DNA of 13,259 nt from Actinomycetota bacterium (GTDB taxonomy: Bacteria; Actinomycetota; Thermoleophilia; Solirubrobacterales; 70-9). The stretch lies in assembly GCA_005884985.1 (NCBI GenBank), contig VAYK01000055.1:11484-24742 (forward strand). The letters run 5' to 3'. Within the stretch, counting starts at the first letter, position 1, and every line of letters starts with the position of its first letter. The notes below the pieces were generated by a model. The model was not told the DNA's origin, did not search any database, and saw only the letters and a program-made list of their open reading frames with translations. Shown here in pieces: positions 1-6,580 of this stretch. Made by a program: the position numbers and the translations under genes.

Positions 1-1208
1 AGGGCGGTGGCGGGTGTAAGGCACCCCGCCCGCTCGGGCGTGGCACCGCGCTCGGCAAGGAGAAGGCCAGCCTCGCCCAGCATCTTCGCCGTCGCCAGGT
101 ATCCGGGGTGCCCGTCGGCGTCGACCTCGATCCCCACCTCGTGTCCTGCGGTGGTGCGGGCCGCGATGGACATGCGCCACTGCCAGCCTTCGAGGCGCTC
201 GGCCGCCGGGCCGTATCCGGACGAGGGGAGGATGGCCCCAAGCGCGCCGGCCATGCGGCGGCGCACCGATGGCTGGGCACGGGCAACGCGTCCCAGCACG
301 GCCTGCGCACTCGCGAGCGCGCCAGCGGCCACGTAGCGGAGCGGAAGCGAGGGCACGGACCCGCGCAAGGCCACCCCCTCCCGGTAACGGAAGGGCTGGC
401 CCGGGGCGCCGCTCTCGGCGGCGACGAGCGCCGCGGTGCGGTGGATGACGGCCGGGTTGATGAACGCGGCGGGCGCCATGGGTGCGATAACCGCGCCGCC
501 CGGGTTGCGTCGGGGGATCACCGAAATCGGACTGCGACGTCGGATCTCCGCGGCGGTGGCCGCGTCCGCGATCAGTGCGGCCGGATCAGTGATGCTCGAC
601 GGGTCCTCGCCGCGCGCTGCCGCGACCAAGCTCTGGAGGGTGCCGCCCGAGACCATGTCCGAGGGTCGGGGCAGCCCGGGAGGTCCCTTCACGGTTACCT
701 GGAGGTCTGCCTCCACAAGGCCCTCGCCCCAGCGCTCGCGCGCCGTCTCCGCGGCGAGCAGGACCGAGAGGTCGGCCGGCAGCGACTCGAACCCGCACAC
801 CTGTACGAGCTTGATCCCGGCGTTGGCCGCCCGGGCGTCGAAGTCGTCGATGATCCTGCGAACGAACGGGATCTCCCCCGTCAGGTCGGCGTAGTGCGCT
901 GCACCGGCCACGCAAGCTTCGATCACGGGCCTGCCGTACGTCGTGTACGGCCCGACGAGGTTGAGAACGACGCGGGTGCGGGAGGCCATGGCTGCCAGGG
1001 AATCCGGGTCGTCGACGTCGGCCACGATGGTCTCGGGCGCACTCGCGCCCGCCTCGCCGAGCACCCGCTCGAGCTTCACGGGATCGCGCGCCGCTGCCGC
1101 CCAGCGCGTTCCGGTCTCGGGAGCCCGCTCGGCCAGGTACGCCGCGACGCGGCGGCCGGTCACTCCCGTCGCCCCGAAGACGACTACGTCAAGGTCTCGG
1201 TCGCCCAC
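1..1208 (-). CDS. Saccharopine dehydrogenase-like NAD(P)-binding reductase (trans-acting enoyl reductase type), C-terminus cut by window edge
   Basis: The minus-strand frame is open from a GTG at 1208 to base 1, giving about 402 residues with no stop in view. The N-terminus is a Rossmann fold: a run of valines leads into GATGVTG (residues 12-18), and NLVGPY (83-88), HYADLTGE and CGFESLPADL follow. These are hallmarks of the saccharopine-dehydrogenase-like family that includes mycobacterial trans-acting enoyl reductases. Members bind NAD(P)H; in mycobacteria some work with polyketide synthases on lipids, but the substrate here cannot be read from sequence. The last visible residues (GCLTPATA) match the usual C-terminal segment, so I infer that only about 20 residues are missing. 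The GTG at 1208 puts the Rossmann strand at the right distance; no strong ribosome binding site is visible. It is divergent from the lipoprotein gene, with a 63-base gap. Confidence 0.88.
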   Translation of the reverse strand, partial: MGDRDLDVVVFGATGVTGRRVAAYLAERAPETGTRWAAAARDPVKLERVLGEAGASAPETIVADVDDPDSLAAMASRTRVVLNLVGPYTTYGRPVIEACVAGAAHYADLTGEIPFVRRIIDDFDARAANAGIKLVQVCGFESLPADLSVLLAAETARERWGEGLVEADLQVTVKGPPGLPRPSDMVSGGTLQSLVAAARGEDPSSITDPAALIADAATAAEIRRRSPISVIPRRNPGGAVIAPMAPAAFINPAVIHRTAALVAAESGAPGQPFRYREGVALRGSVPSLPLRYVAAGALASAQAVLGRVARAQPSVRRRMAGALGAILPSSGYGPAAERLEGWQWRMSIAARTTAGHEVGIEVDADGHPGYLATAKMLGEAGLLLAERGATPERAGCLTPATA

Positions 1209-1271
1209 GACCGCCGACGATATCGGCCGCCGCCGGCTCAGGGGCCGACCGCCGTGTGAGACGCTCTTGCC

Positions 1272-1898
1272 GTGAGCCACGGCCGCAAGACGATCGTCCT
1301 CGGGCTGCTCGTCGCGCTCGCGCCCATCGGCGCGGGCTGTGGCGGGGGGGCGACCACCTCCCAGCCTGTTCCACCCCCCGAGGTCGCGCAGAAGCTGCCC
1401 AAGCTTCCCAGGCGCTGGCAGGTGCACCGCGACCGGTCGATCGGCTACGCGATCGGAAGGCCGCCCGGCTGGCAGGTGACGCGGAGCCGGACGGCCGGCG
1501 TCAACGCCGTCCTGATCCGCTCGCCGGACCACCTGCTCGCGGTCACGCTGGTGGCCGCTCGCGACCCTGAGGCGCTTGGCGTGCCGCTGGAGCAGTTCGC
1601 TACCACAACACTCGCGGCTTTGCCGGGGTTCAAGACGCGGCTCAAGCCGAGCAAGCCGCGGGCGTTCCCGGGAACGCCGCTCGATGCCGTCGAGACGGTG
1701 GGGAACGGGACCACGAAGGCGAGGGGGATCAAGGAGCGGGCGGCGCTGCTCGTCCTGCGCCGTGACAGCGTCGTCAACTACACCGTGGCCATCGTCGAGA
1801 ACGCCCGTCGCTCGTACTCGGCGAAGGACCGCGCGGTGGCCCTGAGGATGATCCGCACGCTCCGCGACCAGCCCATCGGCCGGCCGGTGGCGCCCTAG
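1272..1898 (+). CDS. Putative secreted lipoprotein of unknown function
   Basis: This 208-residue protein starts at GTG 1272. Residues 1-22 form a signal peptide: HGRK is followed by a hydrophobic stretch and then GAGC with Cys at 23. That Cys could be the lipid-modified residue, although the -3 position is Gly instead of the usual Leu, so the lipobox is weak. A Gly/Thr/Pro-rich linker comes next, then a globular domain from about residue 45 that begins with GYAIGRPPGWQV. A conserved-looking P-x-x-W near the start of a small beta-rich domain recalls PsbP/DUF1795-like extracytoplasmic proteins, but I cannot assign the family with confidence. It is a single gene that converges with pyrE and probably faces the outside of the membrane. 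No enzymatic motif is visible. Confidence 0.72.
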   Translation: MSHGRKTIVLGLLVALAPIGAGCGGGATTSQPVPPPEVAQKLPKLPRRWQVHRDRSIGYAIGRPPGWQVTRSRTAGVNAVLIRSPDHLLAVTLVAARDPEALGVPLEQFATTTLAALPGFKTRLKPSKPRAFPGTPLDAVETVGNGTTKARGIKERAALLVLRRDSVVNYTVAIVENARRSYSAKDRAVALRMIRTLRDQPIGRPVAP

Positions 1899-1915
1899 CG
1901 CTGTGACCCGGGCTT

Positions 1916-1938
1916 GCCGCGACGTCCGGCTTCGCGGC
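1916..1938. terminator. Possible hairpin between convergent lipoprotein and pyrE genes
   Basis: GCCGCG at 1916-1921 pairs perfectly with CGCGGC at 1933-1938 across an 11-base loop. It lies in the 39-base gap between two convergent stop codons and touches the pyrE stop by one base. There is no T-tract on either side, so it is at best a weak bidirectional terminator or a chance GC-rich hairpin. Confidence 0.3.
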
Positions 1939-2450
1939 TACTCGCCCCGGTCGGGGCGCTCCGGGTAGAGCTCGTCGATCGTGACCAGCGCCCGAAACGG
2001 CGCGCCGGCGGCCTCGGCGATCGCCTCGCCGCCGCCGGCAAGGCGATCGACGACGCAGACGGTCCCCACCACCTCGAGGCCCTCCTCGCGCATCCGCTCG
2101 ATCGCAGCAACGGTCGATCCTCCGGTTGTCACCGTGTCCTCAACAACGAGGCAGCGGGTCCCGGCTTCCACCGGGCCCTCCACCCAGCGCTGAAGGCCGT
2201 GGGCCTTGCGCTCCTTGCGGACGAAGAAGCCGACCAAGCCCTCGCCGCCCGGGACCGCGATCGCAGCGCAGGCGAGCGGGATCGCCGCCATCACCGGACC
2301 TCCCACCGCCTCGGCGCCGGCCCCCCGGGCGGCGGATGCCAGCAGCTCACCCGCGGCCCGGAAGCCGGCCGGGCGCAGGAGCGCACGGCGGGCGTCCACG
2401 TAGTAGGAGGCGCGCTGCCCGCTCGACAGCGTCACCTCGCCGATCACCAA
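1938..2450 (-). CDS. pyrE: Orotate phosphoribosyltransferase
   Basis: It transfers phosphoribose from PRPP to orotate to give OMP, the fifth step of cytosolic pyrimidine synthesis. Diagnostic motifs are all present: TLSSGQRASYYVDARR near the start (orotate/PRPP site), FFVRKERKAHG (the mobile catalytic-loop Lys/Arg/His cluster) and the PRPP signature VVEDTVTTGGST. From TTG 2450 the protein is 170 residues, slightly short for the family. The frame upstream of the TTG encodes ARLLAELRKHAL, which looks exactly like the family's N-terminal helix. Yet between TTG 2450 and the in-frame stop at 2549-2547 there is no ATG, GTG, TTG or CTG, so the true start is uncertain. It lies 64 bases downstream of the L,D-transpeptidase stop on the same strand and is probably the last gene of that transcription unit. 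Confidence 0.9.
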   Translation of the reverse strand: MVIGEVTLSSGQRASYYVDARRALLRPAGFRAAGELLASAARGAGAEAVGGPVMAAIPLACAAIAVPGGEGLVGFFVRKERKAHGLQRWVEGPVEAGTRCLVVEDTVTTGGSTVAAIERMREEGLEVVGTVCVVDRLAGGGEAIAEAAGAPFRALVTIDELYPERPDRGE

Positions 2451-2514
2451 GGCATGCTTGCGAAGCTCGGCGAGGAGCCTAGCCGTGGCTACGTCGCCGC
2501 CGGTTGACGTTGGC

Positions 2515-3591
2515 TCAACCGTAGACGTAGATTGACATTCCGATCTTCACCCAGTCGTAGATGAAGATCGACTCGGGGATCGGGTTGCGCACGCAGCCGT
2601 GGCTGGCCGGATATGGCGGCACCGAGTGGTAGCCGTGGATCGCGTAGCCCCCGTGCCAGTAGACCGAGTAGTACATCCCCTCGGAGTTGTAGCCCGGCTG
2701 GCGGGTGTAGAAGTGGTAGTGGCCGCGGATCGTCGGGGTCGCCGGGGCGCCAGTGGCGACATGGAACGTGTACTGAGGCTTGCCGTGGTTGGCGAACACC
2801 ATGACCTGCTTCGAGATGTCGACCTCCACGTGCTTGCCGGCGCCGGGGTACTTGAGGTCGAAGTCGCCCCGGCCGTCGGCCAGCTTCTTGAAGATCCCCG
2901 GGGAGGCGTTGAAGGTGCGCTTCATCCCGTTCACCTTGCGGAACGCCATCACCGCAAAGCCGGTCTTTGACCCATAGCGCTTGCCGTGGGTCGAGTAGTA
3001 GCCCTGAGCGAGGAGCAGGTGATTAAAGGTCTTGACGGTGCTGTTCCGAACGCCGGGATCAAGATCCGGATAGCGGATCTTGAACTTGCCCGACCTGGCC
3101 CAGTCGCGGGCCTGTTGGTCGTTCCCCAGGTGGAGGGCGGACACGCGATAGTGGCCGGGCTTGATCAGCTCGCCCGATCTGAATTTGAAGCGGCCAACGT
3201 TCCTGTGTGCGACCCGCTTCACGTACGGGTTCATCTTCTTGACCACGTGGCCGTTGCGCGCGAGCTTGACCCGCACGTGCTGGCCGCGCACGAAGGGATG
3301 CAGGTACCCCGCCGCATGCACCTTCTTGCCGGCCCCGAGCTTCCCGTCGCGAATCCCGGCGACTCGCAGCGTGAGCTTCGCGGACCGAGGCTTGGCCGAC
3401 TGTGTGCGCTGGGCTGGCTTCGCAATCAGCGTTGGCGTCGTCGCCGTCGTCCCCGGCTGGGGCTCAGGCACCGTCGGTGTCGTGGTGGAGGTCGGGTCCT
3501 GGCCCTCGCCTGCGGCGATCGCCGAAGGCGCGCCGACGGCTGCCGCCGCGACCATCGCGGCGAGGAGGGCGATGGGACGTCGGCGAGTCAC
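2515..3591 (-). CDS. L,D-transpeptidase (YkuD domain) with secretion signal and peptidoglycan-binding-like region
   Basis: This is an extracytoplasmic enzyme that forms 3-3 cross-links in peptidoglycan or attaches proteins to it. From GTG 3591 it has 358 residues: a signal peptide (1-28, starting with an Arg-rich n-region), a Thr/Pro-rich linker to about 65, and a beta-rich domain at about 70-175. A peptidoglycan-binding-1-like stretch follows at about 176-245 (TVKTFNHLLLAQGYY, TGFAVMAFRKVNGM). The YkuD catalytic domain runs from about 253 to the end. The catalytic signature is complete: H319-G, then S330-H331-G332-C333 followed by VRN, Cys being the nucleophile. In-frame ATGs at 3609 and 3633 would add 6 or 14 residues; I prefer GTG because it gives a normal signal peptide, but none has a clear ribosome binding site. 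It lies 78 bases after the ABC permease and upstream of pyrE. Confidence 0.92.
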   Translation of the reverse strand: MTRRRPIALLAAMVAAAAVGAPSAIAAGEGQDPTSTTTPTVPEPQPGTTATTPTLIAKPAQRTQSAKPRSAKLTLRVAGIRDGKLGAGKKVHAAGYLHPFVRGQHVRVKLARNGHVVKKMNPYVKRVAHRNVGRFKFRSGELIKPGHYRVSALHLGNDQQARDWARSGKFKIRYPDLDPGVRNSTVKTFNHLLLAQGYYSTHGKRYGSKTGFAVMAFRKVNGMKRTFNASPGIFKKLADGRGDFDLKYPGAGKHVEVDISKQVMVFANHGKPQYTFHVATGAPATPTIRGHYHFYTRQPGYNSEGMYYSVYWHGGYAIHGYHSVPPYPASHGCVRNPIPESIFIYDWVKIGMSIYVYG

Positions 3592-3669
3592 GGGCGGGCA
3601 TTCTGCCATGGCGCAAGGTTGAAAACGGGCCATAAGCGCCAGATTCCGAATTTCCGGGCCGGCCGCCGC

Positions 3670-4377
3670 TCAGGGCACGAGTTTCGCCCGCAACGCCCGC
3701 ACCGGGATCGTGAACAGTGCCGCGCTCACGGCCGCCAGCCAGGCGGTGTGGATGAGGATCTGGACGCCGTCGGGACCGTTGGCCATCCCGCGAGTGATCT
3801 CGACCAGGTGGTAGAGGGGCGTCAGCCAGGCGACAGCCTCGACCCAGCCGGGCAGCCGATCGAAGGGGAAGAAGATGCCCGAGAACAGGAACATCGGCGT
3901 GATCCCGAGGGTGAAGAAGTAGCTGTAGAGGCCGCCGAGCGCCACGAACGGCGGGATCAGGATCGCCCACGGCGAGGAGACCAGCCCGAGCGCGGCGACG
4001 ACCACGAGCACGACCGTGCCGTACAGCGTCGCCCGCGTCGCGCTCCAGGCCAGGTCCCCGGCGACCAGGTCCTGGACCTCGACCGGGGTCGAGAGGACGT
4101 TGTCGTACAACCGCAGCTCGTTCATCCGGAAGTAGACGTTGTAGGTGGTCTCGAACGCGGCCGACCACATCGCTGCCGACGCGATCAATCCCGGGGCGAC
4201 GAAGTCCTTGTAGGGGATGCCGTTGACCTGCGCGACATAGGTGCCGAGCCCGAAGCCGAGCGCCAGCAGGTAGAAGAACGGATCGAGGAAGGTCGGCAGC
4301 AGGGCGCCCCTCCACAGCTTCGAGAAGACGCTGGCGTTGCGATACCACACTGCCGCAGCGTGGCGGGGCGACGGCAC
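3670..4377 (-). CDS. ABC-2 type transporter permease (NodJ/DrrB-like)
   Basis: This is the membrane subunit of an exporter, partner of the ATPase upstream. From GTG 4377 it has 235 residues. The family pattern is clear: an amphipathic N-terminus (AVWYRNASVFSKLWRG), a first membrane segment (FLDPFFYLLALGFGLG), cytoplasmic YFRMNELRLYDNVLSTPV, further membrane segments, and the ABC-2 hallmark FLFSGIFFPFDRLPGW before WLTPLYHLVEITRGM. The same frame continues upstream without a stop into an ATPase fragment and offers another GTG at 4488, which overlaps the ATPase stop by 4 bases. Starting there would add a 37-residue ATPase-derived extension. I chose 4377 because it sits just before the conserved permease N-terminus, but reinitiation at 4488 is equally possible mechanically. 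The substrate is unknown. Confidence 0.88.
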   Translation of the reverse strand: MPSPRHAAAVWYRNASVFSKLWRGALLPTFLDPFFYLLALGFGLGTYVAQVNGIPYKDFVAPGLIASAAMWSAAFETTYNVYFRMNELRLYDNVLSTPVEVQDLVAGDLAWSATRATLYGTVVLVVVAALGLVSSPWAILIPPFVALGGLYSYFFTLGITPMFLFSGIFFPFDRLPGWVEAVAWLTPLYHLVEITRGMANGPDGVQILIHTAWLAAVSAALFTIPVRALRAKLVP

Positions 4378-4557
4378 CAGGTCGGCGGGCGCCCCCTCGG
4401 CCACGATCCGGCCCTCGTCCATGATCAGCAGGCGGTCGCACAGCCGCGCCGCCTCCTCCATGTAGTGAGTGCTCAGCAGCAGCGTCACCCCGCGCTCACG
4501 CAGCCGCTCCAGCGCCCGCCAGACCGCGAGCCGGGCCTGCGGGTCGAGGCCCGTCGT
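4375..4557 (-). pseudogene. Remnant of a second ABC-transporter ATPase, C-terminal portion only
   Basis: Read in the permease frame, this stretch encodes TTGLDPQARLAVWRALERLR, then LLLSTHYMEEAARLCDRLL and MDEGRIVAEGAPADLV. That is the region just after Walker B, the H-loop histidine and the following helix of an ABC ATPase. The Walker A, Q-loop and LSGG parts are absent, as is the C-terminal domain that normally follows. It matches the same part of the neighbouring intact ATPase without gaps at an offset of 296 bases (about 80% identical by hand count). Differences are mostly silent, so the two are paralogous or homologous copies and not a fresh exact duplication. The intact ATPase reads through this DNA in another frame until its stop at 4485. 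A translated permease extension is an alternative to a dead remnant. Confidence 0.78.
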
Positions 4558-4560
4558 GCG
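4394..4560 (-). repeat. Diverged direct repeat, copy A (second ATPase fragment)
   Basis: This block aligns without gaps to 4690-4856. I counted 34 mismatches in 167 positions by eye, about 80% identity. Similarity breaks down just beyond 4557 on one side and at about 4375 on the other, which marks the two joints of the inserted ATPase segment. Confidence 0.85.
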
Positions 4561-5354
4561 TCCGCGAGATCGTGGCCGCTCACCCGGCCATCGATCGACT
4601 CCACCAGCGCCTCGCCATCGCAGCCGTCGCCCAGCTCAAGCTCGAGGATCTCGCGGACGACGTGCTGGTCCACCAGCCGCCGCGGCTGTCCCTCGGTGAC
4701 GATCCTGCCGTCGTCCATGATCAATAGCCGATCGCACAGGCGGGCGGCCTCCTCCATGTAGTGGGTCGTCAGGAGCAGGGTCACCCCCTGGCGGCGCAGG
4801 CGCTCAAGGGCGCGCCAGACCGCCAGCCGCGCCTGAGGGTCGAGTCCGGTGGTCGGCTCGTCGAGGACGATCAGCTCGGGCTCGTTGACGAGCGCCCTGG
4901 CGACGAGCAGCCGACGCTTCATTCCCCCGGACAGGGCCTGGATCCGCTCCTCGGCGCGGTCGGCCAGCAACGCGAACTCCAACAACTCATCGGCCCGCTC
5001 CCTCGCGCGTCGGGACTCGACCCCGAAGTAGCGGCCCTGGAAGATCAGGTTCTGGCGGATGGTCAGGTCTCCGTCGAGGTTCGTCTCCTGGGGCACCACG
5101 CCGATCCTCGACTTGATCTCGCGTCGCTGCCGCCTGGCATCGAGGCCAAGCACGCGGAGCTCGCCGCCTTCGACAGCGACCAGGCCGTAGATCATCTTCA
5201 TCGTCGTCGTCTTGCCGGCGCCGTTGGGTCCCAGGAAGCCGAAGCAGATCCCCGGCGGAACCTCGAAGTCGATCCCGTCCACGGCGACGCGGCCCGCATA
5301 GCTCTTCTTGAGCCCTCGGGCGAGAACGGCGGCGTGTTCCTCTGAGCGGGCCAT
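4485..5354 (-). CDS. ABC transporter ATP-binding protein (NodI/DrrA-like) with disrupted C-terminus
   Basis: This cytoplasmic ATPase drives the ABC-2 permease downstream. It has 289 residues from ATG 5354. Visible motifs are Walker A GPNGAGKTT (42-50), Q-loop Q89 in GVVPQETN, signature LSGGMKRR (141-148), Walker B LIVLDEP with E166, D-loop GLDP and H-loop H198, so the catalytic core looks intact. After the core comes the start of the usual C-terminal domain (ILELELGD, then VSGHDLAD). The last 22 or so residues are the neighbouring ATPase fragment read out of frame (Arg/Ser/Gly-rich), so the native end is lost; I estimate 30-50 residues are missing. The ATG overlaps the stop of the RDD-CPBP gene by one base, and the TGA overlaps the alternative permease GTG by 4 bases, indicating translational coupling. 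Confidence 0.9.
   Translation of the reverse strand: MARSEEHAAVLARGLKKSYAGRVAVDGIDFEVPPGICFGFLGPNGAGKTTTMKMIYGLVAVEGGELRVLGLDARRQRREIKSRIGVVPQETNLDGDLTIRQNLIFQGRYFGVESRRARERADELLEFALLADRAEERIQALSGGMKRRLLVARALVNEPELIVLDEPTTGLDPQARLAVWRALERLRRQGVTLLLTTHYMEEAARLCDRLLIMDDGRIVTEGQPRRLVDQHVVREILELELGDGCDGEALVESIDGRVSGHDLADARRASTRRPGSRSGGRWSGCVSAG
4690..4856 (-). repeat. Diverged direct repeat, copy B (inside the intact ATPase gene)
   Basis: This is the in-gene counterpart of copy A, encoding the stretch from just after Walker B through the H-loop to MDDGRIVTEG. Both copies are in direct orientation, 296 bases apart, with no insertion or deletion between them. Confidence 0.85.
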
Positions 5355-6580
5355 CACGAGGTCAGGAGCGCGAACGCGAGCGCGTTGTTGAGGGCGTGGA
5401 CGGCGATCGTCGGATAGATCGAGCCGGTCTCCTCGTAGACCCACGAGAGCGCGAACCCCAGGAAGGCGAGCTGGGGGACGACGCCGAGGCTCCCCGGACC
5501 CGTGTAATGGAAGAGCCCGAAAATCGCCGCCGAGATCAGCCCCGCGACCGGGAAGGAGAGGCGGTGCCGCAGCCCCCCGAAGATGAAGCCGCGGAAGAAG
5601 ACCTCTTCCGAGAACGGCGCCGCGACGACGATCAGCACTCCCGCCGCAATCGCGCCGAACGCGCCGTTGCCGAAGCCGAGATCGCGAGTGACGTCCTGCT
5701 GATGAGGGTGGACCAGGGAGGAGTAGGCGAGAGCCATCACGATGTAGCCGAGGTAGGCGGCGGCCGCGAGGCGGATCGGAGACCGCAGAGGGCGCCTGAG
5801 GCCGAGCGCGCCCGGGGACGCGAGGCCGCCACCCACGTTCCTCGTGATCAGGAAGGCAACCCCCACCAGCGTCACGGCGAGCAGGGCCTGGGTGACGAGC
5901 CGAGCCGCCAGCGAGTCGAGGTTGGGGTCGAACGCCGAGACTACGCCGACCTCGAGCAGGGTCGTCAACAGCAGCGCTCCGATGCCGCCGGCGACGCGCC
6001 CGGGCCCCCAGATCGCCGATGGTTTCCCGGGGGACGGCGCGGGCGCCCGCCCTGGCGGCAGAGGCGTCCCGGAAGCGGGCGGAGGCGGGGGAAGCGACCC
6101 GGCCGCGGTCGCCGGCTCGGCCTCGCCCGCGGATGTGGCCGCGTCCTTGACGAGGACGACGGTGTGCGCGAACCGGTCCCCGAGGCGCTGCTTGCGCGCC
6201 GAGAACGGGATCAGCACCAGGCCCGCCACCACGTCCACGACCAGCAAGACGTTGCGCACCACCGCCCGGTTCCAGGAGACCGTTCCTCCTCGCTCGTCGG
6301 CGACGGTGATCCGCAGGGCGCGCTTCCCCAGCGTCTGGCCCCAGCGCCATTCGGCGACGACGACGTAGTTGAACCAGACGGTGAGCACCGCGAGCACGAT
6401 CAGCCCCGTGATCGCGGTCTGGTGCGACGTCGCATCGTTCCCCGCCCAGCCGGGCACGATGACGCTGATCGCGATCGACAGCACGATGTAGGCGATCAGG
6501 GCGTCGATCGCGATGGCGCCGAGGCGCCGCAGGATGCCCGCGTATCGTGGCTCCACCTGGGCAAGGCCTGAATCGGTCAC
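5354..6580 (-). CDS. RDD-domain / CPBP (CAAX-type) intramembrane glutamic protease fusion
   Basis: This membrane protein has 408 residues from GTG 6580. The N-terminal part (about 12-147) is an RDD domain: ILRRLGAIAIDALI, WGQTLGKRALRITV and KQRLGDRFAHTVVLV with several membrane helices. A disordered Pro/Ala/Gly linker follows (about 148-190), then a CPBP/ABI domain (about 195-408). The protease motifs are complete: E325-E326 with R330 in EEVFFRG, F354 with H358 in FGLFHY, and H395 with N399 in HALNNA. CPBP proteins include CAAX-type processing proteases and bacteriocin-immunity-like proteins; the substrate here is unknown. GTG 6580 shares a GTGA overlap with the HAD stop, and the gene's own TGA overlaps the ATPase ATG. 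Fixed co-translation with an exporter suggests a role in processing, modifying or protecting against the exported molecule, but that is inference. Confidence 0.9.
   Translation of the reverse strand: MTDSGLAQVEPRYAGILRRLGAIAIDALIAYIVLSIAISVIVPGWAGNDATSHQTAITGLIVLAVLTVWFNYVVVAEWRWGQTLGKRALRITVADERGGTVSWNRAVVRNVLLVVDVVAGLVLIPFSARKQRLGDRFAHTVVLVKDAATSAGEAEPATAAGSLPPPPPASGTPLPPGRAPAPSPGKPSAIWGPGRVAGGIGALLLTTLLEVGVVSAFDPNLDSLAARLVTQALLAVTLVGVAFLITRNVGGGLASPGALGLRRPLRSPIRLAAAAYLGYIVMALAYSSLVHPHQQDVTRDLGFGNGAFGAIAAGVLIVVAAPFSEEVFFRGFIFGGLRHRLSFPVAGLISAAIFGLFHYTGPGSLGVVPQLAFLGFALSWVYEETGSIYPTIAVHALNNALAFALLTS

Noticed and set aside
108..1259. Long plus-strand open frame (383 codons) opposite the reductase gene
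   Set aside because: Composition is Arg/Gly/His/Asp-rich without domain features, while the opposite strand encodes a recognisable Rossmann-fold family along its whole length; typical shadow frame in high-GC DNA.
2986..4761. 591-codon plus-strand open frame opposite the transpeptidase and ABC genes
   Set aside because: Arg/Asp/Gln/Gly-rich with no motif, and it crosses several real genes on the other strand.
5355..6350. N-terminal extension of the ABC ATPase frame to 6350
   Set aside because: The extension overlaps the RDD-CPBP gene in another frame and is Arg/Gly-rich without features; ATG 5354 gives the normal ATPase N-terminus.
5396..6571. 391-codon plus-strand open frame opposite the RDD-CPBP gene
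   Set aside because: Low-complexity charged sequence; the minus strand carries complete protease motifs.
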